A stretch of DNA of 44,480 bases from Polychytrium aggregatum (Eukaryota > Chytridiomycota > Chytridiomycetes > Polychytriales). The notes below the pieces were generated by a model. That model searched no databases and had not been told where the DNA came from. It saw nothing but the letters and a program-made list of their open reading frames with translations. The DNA is taken from assembly GCF_025602895.1 (NCBI RefSeq), contig NW_026516431.1, positions 1 to 44,480 of the forward strand, written 5' to 3'. Position numbers and translations under genes: made by a program. Each line of letters begins with the position of its first letter. Positions within the stretch are counted from its first letter, which is position 1. Below, one piece after another: positions 43,160-44,480 of this stretch.

Positions 43160-44118
43160 GACTCGAAGTGTTCCTCCTCACCATCATCGTAGACGATGGT
43201 TCGGACAACCTTCGAACGGGGACGGGAGCCGGGAGCCTGAGGACGGGAGCCGGGGAAGCGGGAACCAGAGGCGGGAGCACGGGAGCCGGACTTGAGGGGG
43301 CAGGACTTGGCGACGTGGCCGGGCTTGCCACAGCGGAAGCAGAGGCGCTCCTGGAAGCGGCGGTTCTTCTCCTCGGGGGTCAGGCGGCTGACGACGGCGG
43401 CGTCGATCTGCATCGGCTCGGAGTAGAGAACCGGAGGCTCCTGGGCGGGCGGCTGGAAGGACGGGGTGCGGGAGTTGAAGGCCTGGGTGCCGAAGGAAAC
43501 AGGGCCAGTGTTTCGGAGCTCGTTGTTGAGCTCGATGATGCGTGCATCGATCTTGAGGCAACGCTCGACGAACGGGACCAAGCGGAGAGGGAGAGGGTCG
43601 ATGAAGGAGAGGCGCTGCTTGATCTCCCTCGACAGGCCACGGCGGAAGGCGGAGATCTTGGCTTCGTCGTTCCAGGGAAGGTCGGCGGCAACGCGGAGGA
43701 ACTCTGAGGCATAATCCATGCACGAGCGGTTGCCCTGTGCCATGGAGGACAGGAGCAGCTCGGCAGTGTGGGTGCGGTCGGGATCGTCAAACGCTTGGCG
43801 AAAGCGTTCCATGAACGAGTCGAACGAGTGCAGGATTTGATCGTTCGACTCGATCAAGGGAGTCGCCCACTGGAGGGCCGGACCAGTGAGCAAACTCAAG
43901 ACGTAACCCACCTTGACTTGCTCGGACGGGAACCTGGATGCCTGGAGCATCATGAGCAGGCGGCACTGGTTGACGAAGGGGCGGAACTTTGACCTGGTGC
44001 CGTCGAACTTGTCCGGGGTCGGCATGTGCGGGAGCTGTGGGGCGGCGGAAGAATGTGTGGTCCGGAGGAGAACCAGTTCCTCCTGGAGGGCAACGATTTG
44101 GGCCTGGAGTTGGTCCAT
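43135..44118 (-). CDS. gag: D Gag, 327 aa
   Basis: ATG at 44118 (MDQLQAQIVALQEELVLL, coiled-coil-like). Capsid motif KVGYVLSLLTGPALQWATP at 69-87, aligned with B Gag. Zinc knuckle CX2CX4HX4C at C260, C263, H268, C273. The basic Gly/Ser/Pro/Arg-rich tail ends SGNDQAQI. The stop overlaps the frameshift stem. Close in length and layout to B Gag. Confidence 0.95.
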   Translation of the reverse strand: MDQLQAQIVALQEELVLLRTTHSSAAPQLPHMPTPDKFDGTRSKFRPFVNQCRLLMMLQASRFPSEQVKVGYVLSLLTGPALQWATPLIESNDQILHSFDSFMERFRQAFDDPDRTHTAELLLSSMAQGNRSCMDYASEFLRVAADLPWNDEAKISAFRRGLSREIKQRLSFIDPLPLRLVPFVERCLKIDARIIELNNELRNTGPVSFGTQAFNSRTPSFQPPAQEPPVLYSEPMQIDAAVVSRLTPEEKNRRFQERLCFRCGKPGHVAKSCPLKSGSRAPASGSRFPGSRPQAPGSRPRSKVVRTIVYDDGEEEHFESGNDQAQI

Positions 44119-44225
44119 GTGGGCTTTGAAAGTGGGGAGCGAGGATGCAGGGAAGACAACAGAGAATAGAAGGATGAGGGCAGCAACGAAGCCTCAGCCA
44201 AGCAGGTGGTCAGACAGAGAGAGGG

Positions 44226-44236
44226 AGTTCGAACAA
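44226..44236 (-). other. D self-primer binding site
   Basis: Plus strand AGTTCGAACAA, two bases before the LTR at 44239, equals the predicted first 11 nt of the transcript (A at 44340 in the 5' LTR). Complementarity begins at +1 and stops after 11 nt. Confidence 0.83.
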
Positions 44237-44238
44237 TA

Positions 44239-44480
44239 TGTGAGGACCACGACAAGCAACGACACTGGACGACCAGGTGCTTGGCGACAACGATAAGCTA
44301 TATTACGACTTATCAGATAACAACAAGTGTTGTTCGAACTGCAGATACAAAATGGGTGCAAGAAAGGAGGGGCTTTATAGCCAAGAGGGAAACCGAAGGG
44401 CGAAGTGGGCGAGAGGGGTGGAGCGACAAACGAGGGACGAGATGGGGGTGCGAGGGAGGCGGAGCTGCTAGAGAGAGGGG
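44239..44480 (-). repeat. D 5' LTR, truncated by the window edge
   Basis: First 242 bp (plus-strand left part) of the LTR. It lacks one base at GGCGACAACG (GGCGAACAACG in the 3' LTR) and one A in GGGCGAAGTGGG. Confidence 0.93.

Larger units (their letters stand above)
32295..44480 (-). mobile_element. Element D, chromovirus, split by C2 and running off the window
   Basis: 3' LTR 32295-32679, pol 3' part 32680-35346, C2, pol 5' part 41754-43153, gag 43135-44118, 5' LTR from 44239 (242 of about 385 bp visible). Inserted in B3 gag after GGTCC (32290-32294), the expected target duplication. Pol is the closest relative of B Pol here. Discounting C2 plus one target copy (6412 bp) makes the D pol frame continuous. 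Confidence 0.94.

Noticed and set aside
1..44480. CRISPR arrays, rRNA or tRNA genes, bacterial operons
   Set aside because: None seen. The repeats are LTRs or local tandem repeats, and I found no cloverleaf or rRNA-like sequence by eye.

Overview
The window looks like a fungal nuclear chromosome segment, most likely from a basidiomycete. The evidence is the 3' end of a eukaryotic cytosolic phenylalanine-tRNA ligase beta gene with a 76-bp intron at the left edge, GC-rich chromodomain-type Ty3/gypsy (chromovirus) retrotransposons, and no prokaryotic gene organisation. The phylum is an inference and the species is not identifiable by eye.

Layout. (1) Positions 1-5095 are host flank: the end of the phenylalanine-tRNA ligase beta gene (exons 160-257 and 334-485), an unrecognised open frame (893-1450) with a perfect 33-bp tandem duplication, three strongly diverged copies of an unknown ~190-bp repeat (2138-3476), an ATT-rich microsatellite and otherwise decayed AT-rich DNA. 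(2) Positions 5096-44480 are one continuous nest of LTR retrotransposons from four families, here called A, B, C and D, every one on the minus strand. The oldest, A (3' LTR 5096-5404), is split by B1 (6522-12598, target duplication TCGGT) in its integrase and by a tandem B2-B3 pair that starts at 14854 in its protease. B2 (14854-20929) and B3 share one LTR (20511-20929). B3 is split by C1 (21106-27509, target duplication CTTTC) and by D (32295 to beyond the window). D is split by C2 (35347-41753, target duplication CAGAG). All interrupted frames become continuous again if the insert and one target copy are discounted, so the nest is young.

How the genes work together. Families B, C and D each have a separate gag gene (capsid and nucleocapsid) and a pol gene (protease, reverse transcriptase, RNase H, integrase with GPY/F-like motif, chromodomain). 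Pol lies in the -1 frame. A GGGAAAC or GGGAAAT heptamer in register with gag, followed 7-8 nt later by an inverted repeat that contains the gag stop codon, is a convincing -1 ribosomal frameshift signal. In B and D the stem shows compensatory base-pair changes. In all three families the bases predicted to be the first 11-12 nt of the transcript, exactly 39 nt downstream of the TATA box, are complementary to the sequence next to the 5' LTR. This is the arrangement of self-primed reverse transcription as in Tf1. A has the same TATA spacing, but its primer-binding side lies outside the window.

B1 is structurally complete (identical 419-bp LTRs, target duplication, open gag and pol). C2 is also complete. 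C1 has a Leu-to-Pro change in the conserved PFGLxNAP reverse transcriptase motif.
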